A stretch of DNA of 64,000 bases, taken from positions 62,001-126,000 of the forward strand of contig JAHHHC010000008.1 of the NCBI GenBank assembly GCA_019359515.1, given 5' to 3'. A model generated the notes under the pieces. It did no database searches, was not told the DNA's origin, and was given only the letters and a program-made list of their open reading frames with translations. This document shows, piece by piece, positions 1 through 7,939 of this stretch (position 1 is its first letter; every line of letters begins with the position of its first letter). Both the position numbers and the translations under genes were made by a program. Source of the stretch: Desmonostoc vinosum HA7617-LM4. GTDB lineage: Bacteria; Cyanobacteriota; Cyanobacteriia; Cyanobacteriales; Nostocaceae.

Positions 1-807
1 GGTTTTATGCAGCGATCGCTCGTGATTGCGATTTTGGTTGGATTGTTGTGTGCTGTTGTCGGTAGCTATTTGATGGTACAACGATTAGCACTACTGGGCG
101 ATGCGATCAGTCATTCGGTTTTACCAGGATTGGCGATCGCTTTTATGGTGGGAGGAAATATATTTGTTGGAGCATTTATTGCAGGTGTCTTGAGTACAAT
201 GGCGATCGCCTGGATTAGGACGCGATCGCCTATTAAGGAAGATGCGGCAATGGGTATAGTTTTTTCGGCATTTTTTGCTCTCGGTATTACCCTAATTACT
301 GTTATTCAAAAAGATAATAAAATCGACCTCAATCACTTTTTATTTGGTAACATTCTTGGTGTTACTGTTGATGAAGTCCGTGACACTGCGATTATTGCTG
401 CTGTTGTTTTAATAGTTGTTGTTTTACTATATAAAGAACTTTTATTTTACACTTTTGACCCTTTAGGCGCTCAAGCCGCAGGTTTACCAGTCAATCGATT
501 AAATTTTGGATTGATGCTGCTCATTGCTTTAACAATTGTCGCTAGCATGAAAGCTGTAGGCGTAATTTTAGTATTATCACTGTTAATTACACCGGGAGCA
601 ACCGCTTACCTATTAGTAAAACGCCTGCATCAAGTAATGATTTTGGGTGCAGCAATTGGGGTTTTTTCTAGTATTAGCGGTATGTATCTCAGTTACTTTT
701 ATAATTTGCCTTCTGGCCCGGCGATCGTTTTAGTTGTATCGGGATTATTTTTGTTAGCATTATTATTTAGTCCTAAACATGGGATTTTAATGGCAGGAGT
801 TAAATAA
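1..807 (+). CDS. Zinc/manganese-type ABC transporter permease (ABC-3 family), 5' end cut by window
   Basis: Inner-membrane permease of the ZnuB/MntB type, which with an ATPase and a periplasmic metal-binding lipoprotein imports Zn or Mn. At least 266 residues are visible, almost entirely hydrophobic with roughly eight membrane segments. Family features seen are the GDAISHSVLPGLA stretch after the first helix, NHFLFGNILGV in the middle and ITPGATAYLL near the end. The reading frame is open to base 1 and reads G-F before the ATG at 7. Relatives usually have a conserved F-M-Q-R at this point preceded by about ten residues, so the true start is probably upstream of the window. The partner genes should lie to the left. 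Metal specificity cannot be decided from the permease alone. Confidence 0.88.
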   Translation, partial: GFMQRSLVIAILVGLLCAVVGSYLMVQRLALLGDAISHSVLPGLAIAFMVGGNIFVGAFIAGVLSTMAIAWIRTRSPIKEDAAMGIVFSAFFALGITLITVIQKDNKIDLNHFLFGNILGVTVDEVRDTAIIAAVVLIVVVLLYKELLFYTFDPLGAQAAGLPVNRLNFGLMLLIALTIVASMKAVGVILVLSLLITPGATAYLLVKRLHQVMILGAAIGVFSSISGMYLSYFYNLPSGPAIVLVVSGLFLLALLFSPKHGILMAGVK

Positions 808-1008
808 TTCGGCTCTTCCGTAGGTGTTATGCTAAAGTTTAAACTCGAATTAGGAATTTGCCTTAAAAATCAAGGGTTTCAGGCAGTTACAACCTAGATT
901 TTCTCCCAAAAGCTAAACCGTCAAAATTAAAAGCTGTCTTTCTTGCCCAGCAAGGGATATGAGCTAATTTATAGACGTTTTTAGCATAACAAGTAATGAA
1001 GAACCAAT

Positions 1009-1392
1009 AATTCGTAATGACGCGACGCTCGTACCTCGCTACCGCTAACGCTATCGAGGACTCGCTACCGCTGCGAAGCGCGTAATTCGTAATGACGCTC
1101 GAGGACTCGCTAACGCTGCGAAGCGCGTAATTCGTAATTCGTAATGACGCGACGCTCGTACCTCGCTACCGCTAACGCTATCGAGGACTCGCTAACGCTG
1201 CGAAGCGCGTAATTCGTAATTCGTAATTCGTAATGACGCGACGCTCGTACCTCGCTACCGCTAACGCTATCGAGGACTCGCTAACGCTGCGAAGCGCGTA
1301 ATTCGTAATTCGTAATGACGCGACGCTCGTACCTCGCTACCGCTAACGCTATCGAGGACTTGCTAACGCTGCGAAGCGCGTAATTCGTAATT
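1009..1392. repeat. Tandem repeat block of about 80-95 bp units with AATTCGT heptamers
   Basis: Four long copies and one partial copy of a unit built from TAATTCGTAATGACG, CGACGCTCGTACCTCGCTAC, CGCTAACGCTATCGAGGACT and GCTAACGCTGCGAAGCGCG follow each other, separated by one to three AATTCGT heptamers. This resembles the short tandemly repeated sequences known from heterocystous cyanobacteria. No gene is seen between 808 and 1765. Confidence 0.85.
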
Positions 1393-1705
1393 AAGTTTTG
1401 TAATGGGGATTTAGCGCAAAGTCACCAGGGAAAACCTGCTCACTGACGGCAGTTGTTCATGGGGAAAACCACGCCACTTGCTTCAATCCGGGAAACCCGT
1501 CCAACGCAGTGGCTCTCCAAGATCACACTGCCTCAACTTTGTAAGACAGACCTCAACACAAAACTTAATTACGTTAGCGTTAGCGTTAGCGTTAGCGAAG
1601 CGGTAGCGAGGTACGAGCGTCAGCGGTAGCGACACAGGAGCGTCGCGTCATTACGAATTACGTTAGCGCAGCGGTAGCGACACAGGAGCGTCATTACGAA
1701 TTATT
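1392..1705. repeat. Inverted partner of the tandem repeat around a hairpin module
   Basis: AATTAAGTTTTGTAATGG near 1392 faces its reverse complement (AAAACTTAATTACG near 1560), followed by the same GCTAACG/CGAGGTACGAGCG words in reverse orientation up to 1705. The enclosed part (about 1469-1514) contains a GCCACTTG...CAGTGGC hairpin with the words GGAAACCCGTCCAACGC. The same module recurs inside the element at 17069-17274. Confidence 0.65.
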
Positions 1706-1765
1706 TAATTACGAGTATTAGATTGGGAATATTGAGATTGGAAAACTTCAACAAAATTAGAAAAT

Positions 1766-2713
1766 ATGTCCAAAATTATTGTCACTGGAGCAGCAGGGTT
1801 TGTTGGTTCTCATCTTGTAGAAACACTGTTGCGGCAAGGAGAAACAGTAATTGCGATTGATGAATTTAATGATTACTACGACCCCATTTTAAAGCGCAAA
1901 AATATAGCACATCTCCATTCGATACCTGGCTTTACATTAATTGAGGGAGATATGCAATTTTTCGATTGGCAAACACTCTTAAAGGATGTCGATGTAGTTT
2001 ACCATCAAGCAGCACAAGCAGGTGTCAGAGCGAGTTGGGGCCAATCTTTCCGTGCTTATACTGAACGAAATATCAATGCTACACAAATTTTGTTGGAAGC
2101 TGCAAAGGATGCTAAACATTTAAAAAGGCTGGTATTTGCTTCCTCGTCTAGTGTTTATGGTGATGCAGAAACATTACCCACTCATGAAGGGATTTGTCCT
2201 TTACCAGTTTCTCCTTATGGCATTACTAAGTTAGCATCTGAACTTTTGTGTGGACAATATTATAAAAACTTTGGTGTGCCATTTGTTTCATTGCGCTACT
2301 TTACAGTTTACGGCCCCCGACAGCGCCCAGATATGGCATTTCATAAGTTTTTCAAGTCCATTTTACAAGATGAGGCAATTCCGATTTACGGTGATGGACA
2401 ACAAACACGGGAGTTTACGTTTATTAGCGATATTGTTGCTGCTAATTTAGCCGCAGCAACTGCACCAGGCGCAGTGGGAGAAATCCTGAATATCGGTGGT
2501 GGTAGTACGGTAGTTTTAGCAGAAGTTCTGCAAACAATAGAGGAAATTGTCGGTAAACCTATCAAAAGAAACCATATCGACAAAGCAATGGGAGATGCAC
2601 GCCACACATCTGCTGATGTATCCAAAGCGCAGAAAATCCTAGCATATCAGCCACAAGTTCCCCTACCAGAAGGATTAACCCAAGAATGGGAATGGATTAA
2701 ATCATTATATTAA
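1766..2713 (+). CDS. NAD-dependent epimerase, UDP-glucuronate 4-epimerase-like
   Basis: Extended short-chain dehydrogenase/reductase that probably interconverts nucleotide sugars for polysaccharide synthesis. The 315-residue length is normal for the family. The Rossmann signature TGAAGFVGSH is at residues 7-16 and the catalytic Y-x-x-x-K is Y151-G-I-T-K155, with the serine-rich SSSSVYG just before it. The words FNDYYDP and LKRKNI after the first strand, and the RYFTVYGPRQRPDMA block, are typical of UDP-glucuronate/UDP-galacturonate 4-epimerases rather than GalE. The ATG at 1766 fits the Rossmann strand starting at residue 3. Flanked by repeats on both sides, so probably a single-gene unit. 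The exact substrate is inference. Confidence 0.85.
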   Translation: MSKIIVTGAAGFVGSHLVETLLRQGETVIAIDEFNDYYDPILKRKNIAHLHSIPGFTLIEGDMQFFDWQTLLKDVDVVYHQAAQAGVRASWGQSFRAYTERNINATQILLEAAKDAKHLKRLVFASSSSVYGDAETLPTHEGICPLPVSPYGITKLASELLCGQYYKNFGVPFVSLRYFTVYGPRQRPDMAFHKFFKSILQDEAIPIYGDGQQTREFTFISDIVAANLAAATAPGAVGEILNIGGGSTVVLAEVLQTIEEIVGKPIKRNHIDKAMGDARHTSADVSKAQKILAYQPQVPLPEGLTQEWEWIKSLY

Positions 2714-2745
2714 AGTTAGTACGGGTGAAGTGCGATCGCCCAAAA

Positions 2746-2844
2746 CTTAATTACGAATTACGCGCTTCGCAGCGGTAGCGAGTCCTCGATAGCGTTAGCG
2801 GTAGCGAGGTACGAGCGTCGCGTCATTACGAATTACGAATTATT
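2746..2844. repeat. Single reverse copy of the AATTCGT/GCTAACG repeat
   Basis: Starts AAAACTTAATTACGAATTAC and ends CATTACGAATTACGAATTA. The interior is the reverse complement of the unit at 1009-1392 (GCTTCGCAGCGGTAGCGAGT, then CGAGGTACGAGCGTCGCG). Confidence 0.8.
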
Positions 2845-2853
2845 TAATATCCT

Positions 2854-3642
2854 ATGCAACAATCCACCTCTGACAATTTTCGAGACTTTGTGCGGCAGCT
2901 TGCTACTTTAGTTGCCATTTTTGGTGCTTTCATTATTAATGTAGTGTCAAACGTTTTTCCCTTAAATGGACTGACTATTGGGGAAATTTCTAATAGTTTG
3001 TTTAAAGATGTCTTAATTATTCCTGCAAATTACGCCTTTGCTATTTGGGGACTGATTTATCTTGGTTTGTTTGCTTTGGCTATTTACCAATTCCTTCCTG
3101 CCCAGAGACATGATTTAGATTTACGCAAGATAGGATACCTGTTGGTAATTGCCTCTGTTGCTCAATGTATTTGGGTGTATCTGTTTTTGTCTAGGCTTTT
3201 TGCTCTTTCGATAGTTGCAATACTCTTGATTTTACTGCCCCTAATTATTGCCTATGTGCGTTTGGGGATTGGCAAAACACGTGTATCTCAAAGCAAAAAA
3301 TGGTGTGTTTATCTTCCCGTTAGCATTTATTTGGGCTGGATTAGTGTTGCAACTATTGTCAATATAGCGAGTGCTTTGTATTCCCAGGGTTGGAACGGTT
3401 GGGGAATCTCCTTCTCAACATGGACAGTCGTGATATTGTTAGCTGCTTTTGCAATTGCAGCAGTCATTGCTATCCAACGCCGAGATATTGCTTATCCGGG
3501 GGTAACGATTTGGGCACTGGTAGCGATCGCATTCAAACAATGGAACAATACTTTAATCAGGAATGTGGCATTAATTTTGGCATTGATCCTGGTTTTGGCG
3601 ATCGTAATGAAAAATTTACGTACTCAACAACAAGACAATTAA
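2854..3642 (+). CDS. TspO/MBR-related (tryptophan-rich sensory-like) membrane protein
   Basis: A 262-residue integral membrane protein with about seven hydrophobic segments. The stretch PANYAFAIWGLIYLGLFALA (residues about 58-77) resembles the first conserved block of TspO/MBR proteins (P-x-x-x-F-x-x-x-W), and later helices are tryptophan-rich (GWISVAT, GWNGWGISFSTWTV). It is longer than classical TspO (about 160 residues), so I place it in the enlarged cyanobacterial branch usually annotated as tryptophan-rich sensory protein. Ligand (tetrapyrrole or other) is unknown. ATG at 2854 lies ten bases after a repeat that ends in AATTA. Confidence 0.6.
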   Translation: MQQSTSDNFRDFVRQLATLVAIFGAFIINVVSNVFPLNGLTIGEISNSLFKDVLIIPANYAFAIWGLIYLGLFALAIYQFLPAQRHDLDLRKIGYLLVIASVAQCIWVYLFLSRLFALSIVAILLILLPLIIAYVRLGIGKTRVSQSKKWCVYLPVSIYLGWISVATIVNIASALYSQGWNGWGISFSTWTVVILLAAFAIAAVIAIQRRDIAYPGVTIWALVAIAFKQWNNTLIRNVALILALILVLAIVMKNLRTQQQDN

Positions 3643-3781
3643 TACACTATTTTAAATCTTTACCTTTTTTTATCAAATCTCCAAGTTATGGAAATATCAC
3701 TTTCAAAGAGGATGGCATACTCAAGTTAACTTAAAACTTGACGAATTCAATTCGCGGCAATATAAACTTGTTTAATTAAAT

Positions 3782-4489
3782 ATGCGAAACAACTTTTTGC
3801 AAGTAGCTAAAATATTTTTTAACCCTGAAACCTTAATTCCGTTTATTATCGGCACAATCTTTTTATCTGTTCTGGGTAATGCTTTTACCCAAATATTGTT
3901 TAATATTTTTGGTACCACCACCATAGCGGCTGTGGGCATTGCTTTGGGATCTGTGTTAATTTTTCTTTTTTCAGTGTGGTTTTTGGCTAAGTCATTAAGC
4001 AAAATGCGATCGCCTGAAATAAATTTAGGTAAATCTTCTCCCCAAAAACACAAAGGATTAGTATTGTTAGTCAGTCGGGATGAACCTTGTAGAAAGGCAA
4101 TAGAGTATCATTTTCCCCAACTAGAATACTGTTGGCTAATTTGTTCTTCTCAGTCTCTTGAGTTAGCCAAAAAGTTAAAAGAGGATTTTCCCAAATTAAA
4201 AATTTTAGACCCAATCGTTGTTAACGATATTTACGATCCTTTAGAGTTTTATCAGGTTGTGAGAAAAATCTACAATCATCTTCCCCCAGGATGGACAGTA
4301 AAAGATGCGATCGCAGATTTTACTGGTATGACTGCTCAAGCTAGTGTAGGAATGGTACTTGCTTCCTTGTCTATACAAGGCCAATTGCAATACACTCCTG
4401 CTGATTCAATAAATGGGCAACTCACAGGACATTCTCTTAGCCCGATTGAAATTGTTCTCAAGGAGCAGTTGAGTCAAGGAAAAAACTGA
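3782..4489 (+). CDS. Membrane-anchored protein with a CARF-like Rossmann domain
   Basis: I do not recognise a named family. The 235 residues split into two parts. Residues 1-75 hold two strong membrane helices (TLIPFIIGTIFLSVLGNAF and AVGIALGSVLIFLFSVWFLA). Residues 93-215 look like a soluble Rossmann domain: KGLVLLVSRDE (strand 1), a helix with R-K-A-I-E-Y, YCWLICSSQSLELAKKL (strand 2 and helix), then a charged helix. Last comes AIADFTGMTAQASVGMVLAS, which matches the position and shape of the (D-x-T-G-G-T-x-x-M) loop of CARF domains in type III CRISPR ancillary proteins. The usual second Gly is Met and the usual Met-Ser is Ala-Ser, so ligand binding is uncertain. It lies about 7 kb from the cas10 locus on the same strand and stands alone. 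A CARF-like sensor anchored in the membrane is my inference. Confidence 0.5.
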   Translation: MRNNFLQVAKIFFNPETLIPFIIGTIFLSVLGNAFTQILFNIFGTTTIAAVGIALGSVLIFLFSVWFLAKSLSKMRSPEINLGKSSPQKHKGLVLLVSRDEPCRKAIEYHFPQLEYCWLICSSQSLELAKKLKEDFPKLKILDPIVVNDIYDPLEFYQVVRKIYNHLPPGWTVKDAIADFTGMTAQASVGMVLASLSIQGQLQYTPADSINGQLTGHSLSPIEIVLKEQLSQGKN

Positions 4490-4524
4490 GTCAATAAAAA
4501 GGGATGTTAAGGGAATAACGGTAT

Positions 4525-4671
4525 TAGACTTATTGCATGAATCAAGAACCCTCACCCTAAATCCCTCTCCCAAGTTTGGGAGAGGGACTTGGAATTTGAC
4601 TCCCCTTCTCCCAAAATTGGGAGAAGGGGTTGGGGGTTGAGGGTTGTTTTTGTATTCGTGCAAAAGGTCTA
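4525..4671. mobile_element. MITE-like element with TA-flanked terminal inverted repeats
   Basis: Left end TAGACTTATTGCATGAAT and right end ATTCGTGCAAAAGGTCTA are imperfect inverted copies. The interior is made of nested hairpins (CCCTCTCCCAAGTTTGGGAG, CCCCTTCTCCCAAAATTGGG). TA at both borders suggests an IS630/Tc1-type transposase acts in trans. It occupies most of the gene-free stretch 4490-4811. After it, GGTTGCTGAGC words recur to 4790. Confidence 0.6.
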
Positions 4672-4811
4672 TTGGTTGCTGAGCAAAGTCAAAACAACCA
4701 ACACTACAGCGTTTAGCACACTTAGATTGGTTGCTGAGCGGAGTCGAAGCGACTGAGCAAAGTCGAAGCAACCAACACCCCCACATCTTTACACCTTTGT
4801 TTTTGACAATC

Positions 4812-5876
4812 CTATAGAGCATTCATAAATTGCCGCGCTTTTTCAATGAATGGCGGATATTCGATTTTCTCGGCTAATTCTTGAGCATTTTCGTAACACG
4901 ATCGCGCCAATTTTTTGCGCCTTGTCGTGGCGTAAAGAACACCCATATTTAGCAAAGTGGAAATTTCCCCAAGGGAATCGCCCAGTTGTTGATAAATCGT
5001 CATAGCTTGTTTGTAGAATCTCAGTCCCTGCCGATAATTTGCCAGGATGGTATAAGCAAAACCAATGTTATGTAAGGTTGTTGCTTCGCCAGAGCGATCG
5101 CCAAGTTCCTGACGTGTTAAAAGAACTTGATGATAGAGTATCAGCGCTTGTTTAGGTTGTCCTAAATCACTATAAATAGAGGCAATGTTGTTTAAGGTGG
5201 TTGCTTCACCAGTTAAATTCTTGGCAGCGCGTTGAATTGGTAGCGCTTCTTGAAAAGATTCCAAAGCTTGCCCATATTTGCCTAAAATGCTGTAAGCAAA
5301 GCCAATACCATTTAGAGTTGTCGCTTCACCAGAAAAATCTCCTAGCAATCGCCGCATTGCCAAAATTTGGTTTTGTAGCAACAACGCTCGTTTTGGCTCT
5401 CCCAATTTAGTGTAAATCAACGCTACATCATTGAGAGTCGAAACTTCGCCTTGAGTGTCTTGTAATCTCCTGAAGATTTTTAGTGCTTTTTCAAAATACT
5501 CTAGCGCTAGCGAAAACCGTCCTAAACGGCTGTAAGTTGCACCTAAATTGCTGAGTGCAGTTGCCTCTGCTCGCTCGTTGCCAATTTCTTCTGCAACCAA
5601 AAGTGCTTGCTGAAATCGCTCTAATGCTCTTTGCGGTTGCCAGCAACCGAGGTGAGCTAAACCAATATCATTCAAAGTATGACCTTCTCTATCTCTATCT
5701 GGAATTGCTCTAGCTAAGTACAAATTCTCGATCGCCAAATCGAAGTATTCTTGAAATTTTCGCAGCTTGTAGTAGCGGTTTGCTTCATCACGACGTTTTT
5801 CCCACTCTTTGACTTGATAAGGTTGCGTCATCTGACCTCGGTTGCACTGGATATAGGTAGGCCGGTTCTGTTGCAA
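4812..5876 (-). CDS. Tetratricopeptide repeat protein, kinesin-light-chain type
   Basis: A 354-residue soluble protein that is nearly all TPR. About seven 40-residue repeats follow the pattern G-x-A-x-x-L-N-N-I-G-x-x-Y-x-x-L-G-x-x-x-x-A-L-x-x-x-x-x-A-L, recognisable by the recurrent words EATTLNNIA, EATTLNGIGFAY and EATTLHNIGFAY. The first 20 residues carry no signal peptide. TPR arrays of this type bind partner proteins; no catalytic domain is attached and the partner is unknown. It is transcribed away from the APH-like gene to its right, with about 220 bp between them. Confidence 0.85.
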   Translation of the reverse strand: MQQNRPTYIQCNRGQMTQPYQVKEWEKRRDEANRYYKLRKFQEYFDLAIENLYLARAIPDRDREGHTLNDIGLAHLGCWQPQRALERFQQALLVAEEIGNERAEATALSNLGATYSRLGRFSLALEYFEKALKIFRRLQDTQGEVSTLNDVALIYTKLGEPKRALLLQNQILAMRRLLGDFSGEATTLNGIGFAYSILGKYGQALESFQEALPIQRAAKNLTGEATTLNNIASIYSDLGQPKQALILYHQVLLTRQELGDRSGEATTLHNIGFAYTILANYRQGLRFYKQAMTIYQQLGDSLGEISTLLNMGVLYATTRRKKLARSCYENAQELAEKIEYPPFIEKARQFMNAL

Positions 5877-5961
5877 TTTGGGAATACACCCTTGTGAGGT
5901 TTTCCAAATTTTAGTTAATCATTATTTTCTACCTTTAGGCATAAGACGTAAAGAGAGAAGT

Positions 5962-6006
5962 GTGGTATTATTGCATACTTATAATGCGATCGCAACAATA
6001 CCCCAC
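5962..6006. repeat. Imperfect hairpin in a divergent intergenic region
   Basis: GTGGTATTATTGC (5962-5974) pairs with GCAACAATACCCCAC (5992-6006) around TATAATGCGATC. It lies between the two divergent genes and could be a regulatory hairpin. Role unknown. Confidence 0.4.
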
Positions 6007-6098
6007 TTAAGGAGTTAAATCACAGTGATACGTTAAGACAACAAACACGCAAATCAGTTAAATCGCTGCAATCAGACTCAAAGCCTGAATAGATCCCG

Positions 6099-7025
6099 TT
6101 GTTTGTTGTTATTTCATCAAAAATTACTGTGAATATCCCTGACTTATATCTGGAAAAAATTCGTGCCATTGATCCGAATCTTGCTTTCAACCACTTGGAC
6201 TTTAACCAAGATGGCATGGTTAATGATGTTGTAGTTGTTAATCATGAACTTGTCTGCCGCTTTGTAAAAGTAGATTGGGGCACACAAGTGCTTGCTCATG
6301 AAGCCAAGGTGTTGGCAGTAGTGCAAAACTACATTGATTTGCAGGTTCCACACTTTGAACATTTAGAAGCAGGCTTTGTCAGCTACAGATTTATTAAAGG
6401 TGAACCGCTTTCCCGTAACACTTTATTGAAGTTGAGCAAAGCATCACAAGCGCGTATCATCTCTCAACTAGGAAGATTTCACCAACAATTGCATAGCATC
6501 CCCAATGAAGTTTTAGTCAATGCTGGCGTATCTTCTTCGGGTGCAGAACGTTCCCGTGAACATTGGTTGCAGTTGTACGAGCAAGTTCAAGAAACTCTCT
6601 TTCCTTATCTGTGGCGTCATCAGCAAACTTGGATTCATGAGCTTTTTGCGCCTGTAGTTAAAGACGAACTGGATCTGAGCTATACACCTATGCTGATTAA
6701 TGGTGATCTAGCAGTGTATCATATCCTTTTTGACCCAAAATCAGAAAGCATTAGCGGTCTCATCGATTTTGGTACAGCTGGTTTGGGAGATCCGGCTTGT
6801 GACATAGCGGTGCAAATTGGTAACTATGGTGAAAGTATTGTGCGGCGTATGCAAATCGATTATCCGACATTACCGGATGTTATTAACCGGGCACGCTTTT
6901 GGGTGGGGACGCTTGAATTACAGTGGGCTTTAGCTGGAATAAAGTACAAAGATATTTCGCTTTCGTTAGCGCACATCAGTTTGGCGAGGGATGTGCAAGC
7001 TGTAGGTAAACCTCTGGATTTGTAG
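6099..7025 (+). CDS. Aminoglycoside phosphotransferase (APH)-like kinase fold protein
   Basis: A 308-residue protein of the APH/choline-kinase fold, which phosphorylates small-molecule hydroxyls; the substrate is not known. The ATP-binding half has KVLAVVQNY and VPHFEHLE. The catalytic loop is LINGDLAVYHILFD, where the family normally reads H-G-D-x-x-x-x-N; the Asp is kept but His has become Asn and the metal-binding Asn has become His. The following DFG-like GLIDFGTAGLGDPACDIA is intact. The frame opens with TTG at 6099; GTG at 6129 is an alternative and neither has a convincing Shine-Dalgarno sequence. The exchange of the two catalytic-loop residues makes altered or lost activity possible. 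Confidence 0.75.
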   Translation: MFVVISSKITVNIPDLYLEKIRAIDPNLAFNHLDFNQDGMVNDVVVVNHELVCRFVKVDWGTQVLAHEAKVLAVVQNYIDLQVPHFEHLEAGFVSYRFIKGEPLSRNTLLKLSKASQARIISQLGRFHQQLHSIPNEVLVNAGVSSSGAERSREHWLQLYEQVQETLFPYLWRHQQTWIHELFAPVVKDELDLSYTPMLINGDLAVYHILFDPKSESISGLIDFGTAGLGDPACDIAVQIGNYGESIVRRMQIDYPTLPDVINRARFWVGTLELQWALAGIKYKDISLSLAHISLARDVQAVGKPLDL

Positions 7026-7057
7026 ATATAGCAGTTTTAAATCATTCGTGAGAAACG

Positions 7058-7090
7058 AGAACCCCAACTTCTTTGAGAAGTCGGGGTTCT
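7058..7090. repeat. Strong hairpin at the truncated 5' border of tnpB
   Basis: AGAACCCCAACTTCT (7058-7072) pairs with AGAAGTCGGGGTTCT (7076-7090). It sits exactly where homology to the transposase begins, so it could be a terminator of the APH-like gene or a mobile palindrome that marks the deletion junction. Confidence 0.6.
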
Positions 7091-7891
7091 GAACTCACGT
7101 TGTCAAAGATTGGAGATATTAAAGTAATTGTTCATCGTCAAATACCTGATGGTTTCGATATCAAAACTGTATCTATCACCAAAAAAGCTGATGGGTATTA
7201 CGTCACTTTAAGCCTTGATGACAAAACAGTTCCGATGATTAAACCTGATTTTGATGCTGATAATATTGTTGGCATTGATGTTGGTTTAATAGATTTTTAT
7301 GTTGCGTCTGACAATACCAGAATTCCAACGCCCAAACATTTACGCAAAGCCGAACGTAAATTAAAATCAGCACAACGTCAGGTATCAAGACGCAAAAAAG
7401 GTTCTAATCGTCGTAAAAAAGCAATTAAAAAGCTAGCTATTCAGCATAAAAAAGTAGCAGATACTCGTAAGAACTTTCACTTTCAAACAGCCAAAGCATT
7501 ATTTGATAAGTATGATGTTGTAGCTGTTGAAAAATTGAATATCAAGGGACTAGTTAAAACAAGACTGGCTAAAAGTATTAATGATGCCGGATGGAGACAG
7601 TTTGTGTCAATACTTTCAAACAAAGCCGCAAAGCTCGCCACGTGGAGTACTCCATGTGGCAGACTTTGCGCAAATGCTGGTTTGAAGGTAATAGCTGTAA
7701 ATCCAAATGGCACTAGCCAAGAATGTTCTAATTGTGGTCATAAAGTGAAAAAGCCGCTATCTCAAAGAATGCACAATTGCTCAATATGCCATACAATTTT
7801 GTGTAGAGATTTGAACGCGGCTATCAATATAAAGGCGCGTAGGACGCACGCCCTTAAAGCTCAATTAATGTCTTCATTGAAGAGTCATTGA
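7091..7891 (+). pseudogene. tnpB: TnpB (IS200/IS605 OrfB) lacking its N-terminal third
   Basis: RNA-guided nuclease of the IS200/IS605 group. What remains corresponds to the part from [13 protein letters not shown] onward; a full protein has about 130 more residues with the RNA- and DNA-binding lobes. RuvC residues are still present: D in GIDVG, E in [10 protein letters not shown] in [10 protein letters not shown], and a zinc ribbon CSNCG...CSIC. An in-frame palindrome of 42 bases at 7628-7669 adds about 14 residues ([13 protein letters not shown] region) between the helix before the zinc ribbon and [10 protein letters not shown]. The open ATG at 7073 is within the upstream hairpin and is not a plausible native start. 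Probably a non-functional remnant. Confidence 0.8.
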
Positions 7892-7939
7892 GAAGCCCGC
7901 GCTGTATGCGTTGCATCAGCGTCGGGTGCGTCACGCGGG
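7892..7939 (+). other. Probable right end / guide-RNA scaffold remnant of the tnpB element
   Basis: Directly after the tnpB stop, CCCGCG (7894-7899) pairs with CGCGGG (7934-7939) around a GC-rich sequence with further hairpins (GCATCAGCGTCGGGTGCG). In IS200/IS605-type elements the transposon end and the 3' part of the guide RNA lie here. It overlaps the last codons and stop of infC on the other strand. Confidence 0.45.
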
